Part shown: piece by piece, positions 15,903 through 24,316 of the stretch
How the letters are laid out: every line of letters starts with the position of its first letter
Numbering within the stretch: position 1 is the first letter of the stretch
Position numbers and translations under genes: made by a program
Origin: Pseudoalteromonas rubra
Lineage (GTDB): Bacteria; Pseudomonadota; Gammaproteobacteria; Enterobacterales; Alteromonadaceae
Assembly: GCF_001482385.1 (NCBI RefSeq)
Contig: NZ_CP013611.1
Location: 1,922,001-1,986,000 of the forward strand
Length of the DNA: 64,000 nucleotides
Direction: 5' to 3'
The notes under the pieces: generated by a model
What the model saw: only the letters and a program-made list of their open reading frames with translations
Databases searched by the model: none
What the model was told of the DNA's origin: nothing

Positions 15903-17267
15903 ATGAAATTAACTAAAATAGCCGTGTCTGTTTTATCCCTAAGTGTACTGTCATCAGCCTATGCAAACTCGCATGATTTAACCCCGGCAGGTAAGGTAGA
16001 ACGCTTCGCAGCACCGGATATCCTGACACATCCAGTTCAAAAAGCGCCCCTTCACCAGCTCAAGACTAACCCCTTAGCTCAAGCCCAGACAGTAAATACG
16101 ACAGCAATTACCCCGGTCTGCCCAACATTGAGCACGGGTAACTTGTATACGTTAAGTGGTTTTAAAGCCGGCGATACCGATTGTTATCACTTTGAAATCA
16201 CCGAACGAAGCAAAACAACCGCGCTTTTGGTTGGGCAAACAGGTGCATCCAATATCAATCTGAGTGTGCTGCGTCATAATGATGACAACACCTACAGCGC
16301 CGTAGGTACCAGTGCAAACCCAGGCATAGATGATGAAGTGATTGTCGCCTTAACGGAACCCGGACACTATTACTGGTTCTTTGAAGCAGTTGAGTCTGAT
16401 GGTTCTGCTTTTAACTTTGGTGCCGCCGTAGCAACACAACTGGACAGCTACGAGTTCAATGATACGGTGACCACAGCCACTCAACTATCAACCGGACAAA
16501 ACGTCATTACAGCCAATATGGACAGCCTGAATGACATTGACTTGTACCAGTTTACCGCGGTTAATGGTCAGGACTTAATCCTCAACTTTACCGATAATAA
16601 ATCGGATGAGTTTATTTTCGAAATCTACAACAACGGTTGGGTACCTTTACCTGCCAATGAGTTAATTCCTATCTCTGATCTGCAACCTAATCAGGTGCTC
16701 ACCATGCGCGTGAAGGCCAATGATGCATTGCCGGTCAACCCAAGCAATCAGTACACCCTGTCAGTTCAGTCTTTTGTTGCCTCGATCAGTGATCACAACG
16801 TGACTGGCGAAGCCGGTGTTACCCGGATCCCACATTCAGCAATTCGCTACCTGACAACTCAGGCTTACCGCAAGCTCAACTGGTCACTCACCATCAATGA
16901 CTCGACGGGGGCCCCAATCAAAAATGCCACTGCGACATTGCGGATACAAAAAAGGTTGAATGATCCCAGCTCTGAGCGCGATTACACCGTGGTAACGGAT
17001 GAAAACGGCAGAATCACACATAGCACGGACTTAGGGCCATGTTCTCCTAGTGTGGAAGACGTCATACATACCGAGTACAGCTTTGGATACAAAAACACCT
17101 GGCGCTCTGACATTGAAATCGGTGCCTGGCGTGTCCTAGTCCCAACTAACTTTGATAGTAATGGGGACCAAAAAATAGACGAGATTGGTATTGGCGGCGC
17201 GAACCATACTTGGGTGACTCTGGGCCACTTGTGTGATCAGACTCTGGTTTCCAGCGTTAAATCCTAG
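15903..17267 (+). CDS. Secreted PPC-domain protein of unknown function
   Basis: The 454-residue product starts with a signal peptide (MKLTKIAVSVLSLSVLSSAYA). Residues about 70-180 and 182-300 resemble two bacterial pre-peptidase C-terminal (PPC) beta-sandwich domains: the second has YEFNDTVTTATQL and DIDLYQFTAVNGQDLILNF, the classic E-x-N-D and D-x-D-x-Y-x-F signature. A C-terminal region of about 150 residues carries an Ig-like start (LNWSLTINDSTGAPIKNATATLRI) and no catalytic motif. PPC domains usually accompany secreted proteases in marine bacteria; here no protease domain is present, so a binding role is more likely. The ribosome binding site is AAGGAAAA. Confidence 0.7.
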   Translation: MKLTKIAVSVLSLSVLSSAYANSHDLTPAGKVERFAAPDILTHPVQKAPLHQLKTNPLAQAQTVNTTAITPVCPTLSTGNLYTLSGFKAGDTDCYHFEITERSKTTALLVGQTGASNINLSVLRHNDDNTYSAVGTSANPGIDDEVIVALTEPGHYYWFFEAVESDGSAFNFGAAVATQLDSYEFNDTVTTATQLSTGQNVITANMDSLNDIDLYQFTAVNGQDLILNFTDNKSDEFIFEIYNNGWVPLPANELIPISDLQPNQVLTMRVKANDALPVNPSNQYTLSVQSFVASISDHNVTGEAGVTRIPHSAIRYLTTQAYRKLNWSLTINDSTGAPIKNATATLRIQKRLNDPSSERDYTVVTDENGRITHSTDLGPCSPSVEDVIHTEYSFGYKNTWRSDIEIGAWRVLVPTNFDSNGDQKIDEIGIGGANHTWVTLGHLCDQTLVSSVKS

Positions 17268-17312
17268 TTTAGCCAAGTTTAGGTTTGCTCTGTCAGGCAG
17301 ATCCAAACCTTC

Positions 17313-17341
17313 AACGCATAACCCTGTCGGGGTTATGCGTT
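17313..17341. terminator. Bidirectional terminator-like hairpin
   Basis: AACGCATAACCC and GGGTTATGCGTT form a 12-bp perfect stem with a short loop, placed between the convergent PPC-domain gene and the 242-residue gene. Confidence 0.65.
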
Positions 17342-17349
17342 ATTACCAG

Positions 17350-18078
17350 TCACTCTTTATTCACCAAAAAAGCGACTTCCGCTTTGCTCTTAAGCTGCTC
17401 CCCCATATTATCAACAAAATCTAGCAGGCTGAGCTTTTCACCAAAATTAGGCATCTGCCCCCTTTTGCTCCCTCTTTCTTCCATCAGGGATTTCATATCA
17501 ATAATATCGGCAAAATTTTCGTTACTCACATCGTACTTGCCCCATCCCTTACTGGAAGGGATCCCGGGCCCCCGCTCCATCTCTGTATACTTCAGGAAAG
17601 CATCTTTAACTTCGTTGGCATATTTGACCAGTGCGTCGTTGCTATTGAGCTTTTCTTCTAACGTCGCTATTTCATCCTCACTCAAATTACCACTCACTTT
17701 CAGCAGCCCTTGCTCGTCTACTGAAAACCCCCAGTTTTTCTTTGCTAACTGTGGGTCGGTCTGTTCAAGCATGCCCATAACTTCATCATAGTGCTCAGCC
17801 ATTTTGTCAGCTGCATGAAACATATCACCACCAAGATAAAGCTGAGACTCGGCATCAAGCGTTCTCTTGATGGTTTCTTCAGCCGTTTCAACAATCGTTC
17901 GCCCTTCCCCAATTACCATAGGACGACTGTAAGTGGGGGTTTGATCTTGCTCGCCGGAACGATGATAAATATCGGGTTCCAATGTACTCGTTGCAGCATC
18001 TTTGGGGGGGGATTTCGGGGCTGTTGGCCCATTATGCTGCAGCGGTGACTGTGCCAATGCACTTGTATCCACTTTCAT
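17350..18078 (-). CDS. Hypothetical protein, hydrophilic, no signal peptide
   Basis: This 242-residue protein was not recognised. The first 60 residues are Pro/Ser/Thr-rich and probably disordered (NGPTAPKSPPKDAA). From about 60 on it is helical and acidic, with a stretch DEQGLLKVSGNLSEDEIATLEEKLN near 120-145. There are no Cys residues and no membrane segment. A disordered N-terminus followed by a helical domain is seen in some secreted effectors and phage-type proteins, but nothing here proves that. The ribosome binding site is AAGGAT upstream of the ATG. It converges on the PPC-domain gene. Confidence 0.65.
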   Translation of the reverse strand: MKVDTSALAQSPLQHNGPTAPKSPPKDAATSTLEPDIYHRSGEQDQTPTYSRPMVIGEGRTIVETAEETIKRTLDAESQLYLGGDMFHAADKMAEHYDEVMGMLEQTDPQLAKKNWGFSVDEQGLLKVSGNLSEDEIATLEEKLNSNDALVKYANEVKDAFLKYTEMERGPGIPSSKGWGKYDVSNENFADIIDMKSLMEERGSKRGQMPNFGEKLSLLDFVDNMGEQLKSKAEVAFLVNKE

Positions 18079-18323
18079 AAAAATATCCTTTTAATACATG
18101 TGTTTTTTCTTTATCGGTCAGACAGCATAAAAGTTGAGCACGAATTAATCCACCCACCTTTGCATCTGTAGGATCTGATTGTTAACGAGACAAAAGCTTA
18201 AGTGCAAGTCTTTTACGTGCAACTCCAGGTAACAAGATGACTGATTAGGTGCAGATTTGTTTAGGCGCATTCTGCGAGTTGCTTCAAAATGGGGCAAACC
18301 TCTTCACCCCATATTCGCCGCGC

Positions 18324-19370
18324 CTATCGCATCCAGAGTAATGCAAAGGTTTCGTTATTCGGCTCTACGCGAGAAATACAGGACGTTGAACCCAGCCTGT
18401 CTGAGTTATAACTGCCACGAGCAACCCAACAGTGAGTGGTACCATACAAGTCAATCTGCCAACCCACCTGGTAACTGCTACGATACACATCATCATCCCA
18501 GGCCAGATAGTCCGGATTCACACAGCCAATTTTAGCCGTACTGGCATCATCATAATCAGTGCGGCAGCCAGGGATATCTCTCAGTTCCTTCATGTAATCT
18601 CCTCGATCTAGGAAGCCCCATGAATATCGGATCAGCTCCAGCTCTTGCGTTGTCAGGTTGTCGGCAAAAGCATTCTTACTGTTATTGCAGCCTGTGCCTA
18701 CTGGGCAGGCAATTTGTTCACGGGCATCCGCAAACCGGGCTAAATCGCCCTGATACAACCACAGCTTGGTCGGTGCCAGATGGTTTGTTTCGGGGACTGT
18801 GCCGTAATCTGAGATCCGCGCCTTGCCGCCCGGCTCAGTATTTGGGTAACTGCCAACCAGTGTCCAACCACCCCCATTGGTTGTCATATCACAGTACACA
18901 GAGAGCGGTTCGTCATTATCGTCGACAATCTGATACACGCCATCGCCGATACTTGCACCGGCATCCAAAATTTGTTGACAGGTTCTGAATGCTTCATCAG
19001 CCGCATTCGCCATGCCCCAGTCCCCCGCGCGTCCATCGTCACTGTGCCAGCTGCCCTGATAGTGTCCTGATGCACCGCGGTGGCCAGAGAAATACTGACT
19101 CTGACCTGATACTAGATCGCTCACTTCAAAACGAATACTGGTGCCATTCGTGCTAGTGGAGCCAGACAGAATTTTGTTCTCTGTCGTAGCGATAAAGTGT
19201 TTGCTAAACCCCTGCATCGTAAAATCAAAGGTCAGCTCATTGAGCAGTACACCATTGTGATGGTTATCCATATTGAGTAAGTAGGTGCCTTCGAATTGTG
19301 TCGGTGACTGGTTAGCAAAAACGCTGCCGCTAAGTACGGCGAGTGATAGTAAAGTCCGATAAGAGCTCAT
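18324..19370 (-). CDS. Secreted fibrinogen-like (YCD/GGGWT) domain protein
   Basis: A 348-residue secreted protein with signal peptide (LSLAVLSGSVFA). Residues about 30-130 form a beta-rich domain (FEGTYLLNMDNHHNGVLL). After FRTCQQILDAG comes the fibrinogen-like signature YCDMTTNGGGWTLVGSY near 178-194, and the rest fits a degenerate fibrinogen C-terminal/intelectin-like domain with paired cysteines and a closing FALLWMR. In animals this fold binds glycans or acetyl groups; in bacteria it is found in secreted or surface proteins of marine species. A glycan-binding role is inferred. The C-terminal cysteines (GCNN, GCRTD, IGCVN, HCW, SCIS) are probably disulfide-bonded. Confidence 0.75.
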   Translation of the reverse strand: MSSYRTLLSLAVLSGSVFANQSPTQFEGTYLLNMDNHHNGVLLNELTFDFTMQGFSKHFIATTENKILSGSTSTNGTSIRFEVSDLVSGQSQYFSGHRGASGHYQGSWHSDDGRAGDWGMANAADEAFRTCQQILDAGASIGDGVYQIVDDNDEPLSVYCDMTTNGGGWTLVGSYPNTEPGGKARISDYGTVPETNHLAPTKLWLYQGDLARFADAREQIACPVGTGCNNSKNAFADNLTTQELELIRYSWGFLDRGDYMKELRDIPGCRTDYDDASTAKIGCVNPDYLAWDDDVYRSSYQVGWQIDLYGTTHCWVARGSYNSDRLGSTSCISRVEPNNETFALLWMR

Positions 19371-19554
19371 AGTTAAATCCTTAACTTATAAAGAAAATGT
19401 ACTTTAAAGTCATTTGTTTCACTATTCAATACGACTAGATGATGATAAATACCCTATTCCTGTGACGATAATTTAGACTCCTCCAACCTCCTGCTTCTCC
19501 ATTATGTTTTCATAATTATGTATTAAGGTTCGGTGTAATTATCATGCTCGGGCA

Positions 19555-19815
19555 TTGATTCATACTCTCTCAGGCGACACCAGCCCAAACCAGTTTCCAG
19601 CCATTTCAGCGCAACAGCTGGGCGCCACCTCGTTCAGAGCTGACTATGGCGTAAAATACGCGTATGTCAGCGGCATGTATCGGGGCATTTCCTCGGCAAA
19701 ACTGGTTATCGCCATGGCACAAGCCGGCTTGCTGGGCTCAGGTGGCTTGTCTGTCGACGCTGTTGACCAAGTGCAGGGGGGAGTTTCTCTGATGAGAAAT
19801 AGTAAGGGAGGTTAA
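19555..19815 (+). pseudogene. pfaD-like enoyl reductase fragment 1
   Basis: The translated frame reads PNQFPAISAQQLG, then FRADYGVKYAYVSGMYRG, SAKLVIAMAQAGLLGSGG and VDAVDQVQ. These match the N-terminal region of PfaD, the FMN enoyl reductase associated with polyunsaturated fatty acid and polyketide synthases (DYGVKYAYxAGAMYKGIAS, then MGxAGLxG). The fragment is about 75 residues, has only a TTG at its edge and ends at a stop, so it cannot be a working enzyme of about 540 residues. Compared with copy 2 it has lost a Gly codon in the SGGMYRG motif. Confidence 0.65.
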
Positions 19816-19829
19816 TCACCTCTCCTTAC
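19802..19829. repeat. Palindrome at the end of pfaD fragment 1
   Basis: GTAAGGGAGGT and ACCTCTCCTTAC form an imperfect stem around TTAATC. Copy 2 at 21199-21227 has the perfect 12-bp version. It could be the terminator of the minus-strand gene, but lacks a T-run. Confidence 0.4.
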
Positions 19830-19903
19830 AGAACGTTGCATTATTTAATTTAATAACGCTACTATTGTATGATTTTTGTCATCTGTCTGATTCATTGCGT
19901 CAG

Positions 19904-20743
19904 TTAGGGTACCCACTGACATACCACTTGTCTTTGCAGATCAGGAAGCGTCCCCGTATAACCGAATGTACAGACATAATCAGAATTACCGAAAAACTTT
20001 CGGAATGAGTTGTCCAATGCAAAAAGTCTTTCGTGTTGCTGCCTTGTATTTACTTCCGCACTGTATTTTACCTTAACCTTGTTCGGTGGAATGACCAGGA
20101 TGTCCACGTCTTCATCGGTGATACATCCGTGTTCTTTCACCTCACACACCGTCCAGGGGATCTCTCGACCACCAGATTTTTTATAGGCCTGGACAAGCAT
20201 CTTAGGAATTGTCGATGTACCATTTTTTTTCATAAGATGCTCTGAGAGCGCTCTTACAGCCTGAGTGCCAAATTCCTGCGCGGCACTGTTTAACATGGTC
20301 CCTACAGGTCCCTTTTCCTGTTGTGGTGCTTCTGAACGCTGTCGACGATAGTTTCTGCTGGGTGCTTCAACAGCCCGCTGCGATGCGGATGCTGAGCTGA
20401 CATCGCTTTCAGCTGGCTCCACACCGTGTGGAACACAGCCATTGCGCGGGTCCATACAAGGGTCATAGGGCACATAGCGGTAAGTGTAGAGTTTATCGTT
20501 CAGAACACTGTCGACGAAGGCTTCCATTATATCGCTGGTATGTGCGTATGTTGTACAATATCCGTTGTTCGAATAGCAAAAAGTTTCAAAGGAGATACTG
20601 TCAAGCTCACCGTTAACGTATGATGGGCTCAGCCTGATTTCCTCACCCTGTCTCGTTTTGAAGTATAACCCCTCGCTGGATAAAGCATTGAGAGAGTTTA
20701 AAAGTAGTACGAGCGTCATGCCCACATAAAAAATAAATTTCAT
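19904..20743 (-). CDS. Secreted hypothetical protein, tandem copy 1
   Basis: Start set at the ATG at 20743 because AAGGA lies just upstream and a signal peptide follows (MKFIFYVGMTLVLLLNSLNALS). The 279-residue product has a cysteine-bearing N-terminal domain (TFCYSNNGYCTTYAH, then DPCMDPRNGCVPHG), an Arg/Ser/Gln-rich linker near 120-145, a short amphipathic region (EHLMKKNGTSTIPKMLVQ) and a C-terminal part with WTVCEVKEHGCITDEDV and CTFGYTGTLPDLQRQVVCQW. The paired cysteines imply disulfides and export. No family is recognised. A copy about 90% identical by eye lies at 21302-22141. Confidence 0.75.
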   Translation of the reverse strand: MKFIFYVGMTLVLLLNSLNALSSEGLYFKTRQGEEIRLSPSYVNGELDSISFETFCYSNNGYCTTYAHTSDIMEAFVDSVLNDKLYTYRYVPYDPCMDPRNGCVPHGVEPAESDVSSASASQRAVEAPSRNYRRQRSEAPQQEKGPVGTMLNSAAQEFGTQAVRALSEHLMKKNGTSTIPKMLVQAYKKSGGREIPWTVCEVKEHGCITDEDVDILVIPPNKVKVKYSAEVNTRQQHERLFALDNSFRKFFGNSDYVCTFGYTGTLPDLQRQVVCQWVP

Positions 20744-20948
20744 AACATTTTCCTTAATTGAAATCGATGTAAATCGAAGCTCAAAAGATAACAAAAGGTA
20801 AACAAAGGATCAAACAGCAAAATAAATCATTTACATTTTGTCAAGCTAGTACACCCTGCTGCCACTCCTCCAACCTCCTGCTTCTCCATTATGTTTTCAT
20901 AATTATGTATTACGGTTCAGTGTAATTACCATACTCTGGCATTGACCC

Positions 20949-21251
20949 TTGATTCATACTCTCTCAGGCGACACCAGCCCAAACCAGTTTCCAGCCATTT
21001 CAGCGCAACAGCTGGGCGCCACCTCGTTCAGAGCTGACTATGGCGTAAAATACGCGTATGTCAGCGGCGGTATGTATCGGGGCATTGCCTCGGCAAAACT
21101 GGTTATCGCCATGGCACAAGCCGGCTTGCTGGGCTCAGGTGGCTCGTCTGTCGACGCCGTTGATCAAGTGCAGGGGGGAGTTTCTCTGATTAGAAATAGT
21201 AAGGAGAGGTTAATTACCTCTCCTTACAGAACGTTGTATTGTTTAACTTGA
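20949..21251 (+). pseudogene. pfaD-like enoyl reductase fragment 2
   Basis: Same fragment as copy 1, here with the intact SGGMYRGIASAKLV motif that best fits PfaD. After VDQVQGGVSLIRNSK the frame runs into a palindrome and non-coding sequence. It is a fragment only; no start codon with ribosome binding site and no catalytic TIM-barrel remainder. Confidence 0.65.
21199..21227. repeat. Perfect 12-bp palindrome
   Basis: GTAAGGAGAGGT and ACCTCTCCTTAC flank TAATT. It lies between pfaD fragment 2 and the 3' end of the second secreted-protein gene. Confidence 0.5.
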
Positions 21252-21301
21252 TAACGCTACTATTGTATGATTTTTGTCATCTGTCTGATTCATTGCGTCA
21301 G

Positions 21302-22141
21302 TTAGGGTACCCACTGACATACCACTTGTCTTTGCAGGTCAGGAAGCGTCCCCGTATAACCGAATGTACAGACGTAATCAGAATTACCGAAAAACTTTCG
21401 GAATGAGTTTTCAATTGCATGAACCCTTTCTTGCTGCTGTTGAGTGTTCATTTCCGCACTGTACTTTACCTTAACCTTGTTCGGTGGAACGACCTGAATA
21501 TCCACGTCTTCATCGGTGATACATCCGTGTTCTTTCACTTCACACACCGTCCAGGGGATCTCTCGACCACCAGATTTTTTATAGGCCTGGACAAGCATTT
21601 TAGGAATTGTCGATGTACCATTTTTTTTCATAAGATGCTCTGAGAGCGCTCTTACAGCCTGGGTGCCAAATTCCTGTGCAGCACCGTTCAACATGGTCTC
21701 TACTGGTCCCTTTTCCTGTTGTGGTGCTTCTGAACGCTGTCGACGATAGTTTCTGCTAGACGTTTCAACAGCCCGCTGCGATGCAGATACTGAGCTGGTA
21801 TCACTTTCAATTAGCTCTACGCCGTGTGGAACACAGCCATTGCGTGGGTCCATGCAGGGGTCATAGGGCACATAGCGATAAGTGTAGAGTTTATCGTTCA
21901 GAACACTGTCGACGAAGGCTTCCATTATATCGCTGGTATGTGCGTATGTTGTGCAATATCCGTTGTTCGAATAGCAAAAAGTTTCAAAGGAGATACTGGT
22001 AAGCTCACCGTTAATGTAGGCAGGGCTCAGTCTTATTTCCTCACCCAGTCTCGTTTTAAAGTATAACCCCTCGCTGGATAAAGCACTGAGAGAGTTTAAG
22101 AGTAGTACGAGCGTCATGCTCACATAAAAAACAAATTTCAT
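21302..22141 (-). CDS. Secreted hypothetical protein, tandem copy 2
   Basis: Paralogue of the 19904-20743 gene with the same length (279 residues), signal peptide, cysteine pattern and start context (AAGGA before ATG). Differences cluster in the signal peptide, the linker (PHGVELIESDTSSVSASQ) and a helix near the C-terminus (NTQQQQERVHAIENSF against NTRQQHERLFALDNSF). Both copies keep open frames and conserved cysteines, so both seem under selection or the duplication is young. Function unknown. Confidence 0.75.
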   Translation of the reverse strand: MKFVFYVSMTLVLLLNSLSALSSEGLYFKTRLGEEIRLSPAYINGELTSISFETFCYSNNGYCTTYAHTSDIMEAFVDSVLNDKLYTYRYVPYDPCMDPRNGCVPHGVELIESDTSSVSASQRAVETSSRNYRRQRSEAPQQEKGPVETMLNGAAQEFGTQAVRALSEHLMKKNGTSTIPKMLVQAYKKSGGREIPWTVCEVKEHGCITDEDVDIQVVPPNKVKVKYSAEMNTQQQQERVHAIENSFRKFFGNSDYVCTFGYTGTLPDLQRQVVCQWVP

Positions 22142-22257
22142 AACATTTTCCTTAATTGAAATCGATGTAGATCGAAACGCAGAAGATAACAAAAGGTAAC
22201 CAAACCGTCAAAAGTTGAGATACTATTTACATCCTGTTAAATCAGTACACCCTACCA

Positions 22258-22487
22258 CTCCTCCAACCTCCAGCTTCTCCATTATGTTTTCATAATTATG
22301 TATTACGGTTCGATGTAATTATCATGACTAGGCATTAATTCTTGATTCATACTCTCTCAGGCGACACCAACCCAAACCAGTTTCCAGCAATTTCAGCGCA
22401 ACAGCTGGGCACTGCCTCGTTCAGAGCTGACTATGACGTTAAATATGCGTATGTCAGCGGCTGTATGTATCGGGGCACAGCCTCTCA
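22258..22487. repeat. Tandem repeat unit, partial copy 3
   Basis: It begins like copies 1 and 2 at 22258 and follows them through the pfaD fragment up to about 22487 (VSGCMYRGTAS). There the sequence switches to an unrelated gene remnant. No third secreted-protein gene is present. Confidence 0.8.
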
Positions 22488-23131
22488 GTGTGACTACGGC
22501 ACAGCCAATGCGTTTCTCGACAGATATATGCAGCAACGTCATATCCGGATTGCCCGTGGTGAACGTCACGGTCTGAGCGCCAGTATTGACTGGCTTTTCT
22601 GGCAAGAGGGCGATATGCAGCACAGTGCGCAGTTTACTCACACGGACACAGCGATGCCTACCAACAATGGCATCAATGTATTTTACCAAGCACTGCAACA
22701 GCCTCAGAGCCCATATTATCGCCTAATGTGGCGATACGCTGATCGCAAAGACTAACGAGGTTCAAACGAGCTCAAAGAACAGCTGCAAGCGACTGGCTGT
22801 ATGGTGACTTCGCTGTGCTTTGAACAACTGGACAACTGAGCGCTGGATCCACTGGATCTGCCGGATGCCATTTTTGTGCTGGGCTCAGGCTCGTTGCCTG
22901 ATCCTGAGCAACAAATAAAACCTCTGTTCGAGCTGATGCAACGCCCCGGTTACGACGAGTACCTGTTTGAAGCGTTTTTTATGCCGATGGACCCCCTATG
23001 ATAAGGACAACTTCATTGCGGTGACAGAGCGCTATGACATCACGCTGGGCGACTGGGAGAGCTTGTTTGATACTTACTTTACCCAGTGGCTTGAAGACAG
23101 ACACTATCGGGAGATCTGGCAGGAAAGTTAA
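22342..23131 (+). pseudogene. Chimeric remnant: pfaD fragment 3 fused to a degraded unknown gene
   Basis: The first 48 codons are the third pfaD fragment. From about 22488 a different protein begins (ANAFLDRYMQQRHIRIARGE, then NNGINVFYQAL and SPYYRLMWRYADRK), ending at a stop near 22755. The same coding sense continues in other frames: ELKEQLQATGCMVTSL, then LPDAIFVLGSGSLPDPEQQ, then DKDNFIAVTERYDITLGDW, and finally WLEDRHYREIWQES ending at a TAA at 23131. At least two frameshifts and one in-frame stop separate the parts. The second gene was not recognised. Confidence 0.6.
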
Positions 23132-23140
23132 GTAGATAAC

Positions 23141-23174
23141 AAAGCGGGCTTGATTGCCCGCTTTACTTTTTTTT
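23141..23174 (+). terminator. Terminator after the degraded gene
   Basis: AAAGCGGGC and GCCCGCTTT form a 9-bp stem, followed on the plus strand by ACTTTTTTTT. It lies 10 bp after the end of the gene remnant and faces serB. Confidence 0.8.
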
Positions 23175-23182
23175 ACTCACAA

Positions 23183-24196
23183 CTAAACCGGCACACTCAA
23201 CAGATAAAGCAGCTGAGTCAACGACCCTTGAGTAATCGCGGCATCGGCCTGCTCGACCACCTTAGGTTTGCCATGTACAGCGACGCCTAGCCCGGCAGCA
23301 GCCATCATGATTAAATCATTAGCGCCGTCGCCCATGGCCACGGTTTGTTTAGGTGCAATACCAAACTGTTCAGCCAGAGATTTAAGCACCTCGGCTTTTT
23401 TGCTGCCATCAACGACCTCGCCCAGCACTTTACCAGTCAGCTTATCGTCGGCAATTTCCAATGTGTTAGCAAACACGGCATCCAGTTGTAACGGCGCTTT
23501 TAGCGCCTCGGCAAACCAGGTAAAGCCACCGGAGGCAATCGCCAGATGCCAGTGATGTGCTTTGAGCACCGCACACAGCTGGGCAACCCCCTCCATCAGC
23601 GGCAGGTTGTCTTTGAGCTGCTGAATCAGCGGCAATTCGACGCCGGACAGCTTAGCAACACGCTGATACAGACTGTCGTTAAACGCCAGTTGCCCGGCCA
23701 TGGCCTGTGCGGTCACAGCAGCAACCTCATCATACACCCCGGCCAGTCTGGCAATTTCATCAATACACTCGATGGTGATTGCCGTCGAGTCCATATCCAT
23801 TACCAGTAACCCGGGCTTAAGCAAACTGGGCGGCTGGCTGATAGCTGCACCTTGCAGGCCACACTGAGCCGCTAAAGCGCGAATGGGTGCACGCACATCG
23901 CGTGCCGAATGCGTGTATACAACCAGGCCAGGCGTCATCGTTGCTGTTGGCTGATATAGCGCCAGTCTGGCGACCTCAATATCCGCCTGCTGACACAAGC
24001 GTAGAATCTCCAGAACATTGGCACTACTGAGCTCAGCGCCAAAAAAACACAGGTACTGACCACCTTCAGACAACGGGCTGCTGCCAGGTCTTAGCTGATC
24101 ATCGTTTTCAATGTGATACCAATTTGCTACAGTGAGGCACTGCTGAGCAGGCTCAGCCGTGGCACGCAACTGGATTGACGCGAGTGACTTTGACAT
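23183..24196 (-). CDS. serB: Phosphoserine phosphatase
   Basis: Last step of serine synthesis: phosphoserine to serine and phosphate. It is a HAD-superfamily enzyme of 337 residues with the nucleophile motif in MDMDSTAITIECIDE, motif II in IASGGFTWFAE, and motif III/IV in MGDGANDLIMMAAAGLGVA. The N-terminal 110 residues form the regulatory part found in E. coli SerB (322 residues). The start is preceded by AGGAG. It is divergent from a ytjB-like gene, as in enterobacteria. Confidence 0.95.
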   Translation of the reverse strand: MSKSLASIQLRATAEPAQQCLTVANWYHIENDDQLRPGSSPLSEGGQYLCFFGAELSSANVLEILRLCQQADIEVARLALYQPTATMTPGLVVYTHSARDVRAPIRALAAQCGLQGAAISQPPSLLKPGLLVMDMDSTAITIECIDEIARLAGVYDEVAAVTAQAMAGQLAFNDSLYQRVAKLSGVELPLIQQLKDNLPLMEGVAQLCAVLKAHHWHLAIASGGFTWFAEALKAPLQLDAVFANTLEIADDKLTGKVLGEVVDGSKKAEVLKSLAEQFGIAPKQTVAMGDGANDLIMMAAAGLGVAVHGKPKVVEQADAAITQGSLTQLLYLLSVPV

Positions 24197-24316
24197 GGAT
24201 ACTCCTGATTGGGGTCATATCCGGCTCATTGAGCCGATGTGTGAATACTTGCTTGGTAACGGTATGCGCCCTTTTTAACATCTTAATCGTGGCATGTCAG
24301 CAGGCAAACAAGATCT

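Larger units (their letters stand above)
19478..20864. repeat. Tandem repeat unit, copy 1 (about 1.39 kb)
   Basis: It begins with CTCCTCCAACCTCCTGCTTC, the same start as the copies at 20865 and 22258. It contains a pfaD-like fragment on plus, an AGTAAGG-type palindrome, and the first copy of the 279-residue secreted protein gene on minus. The unit is nearly the same in copy 2, so it is a recent tandem duplication. Confidence 0.85.
20865..22257. repeat. Tandem repeat unit, copy 2 (about 1.39 kb)
   Basis: Same structure as copy 1: the CTCCTCCAACC start, a pfaD fragment, a palindrome and the secreted-protein gene on minus. Copies 1 and 2 are head to tail with a spacing of 1387 bp. Confidence 0.85.
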
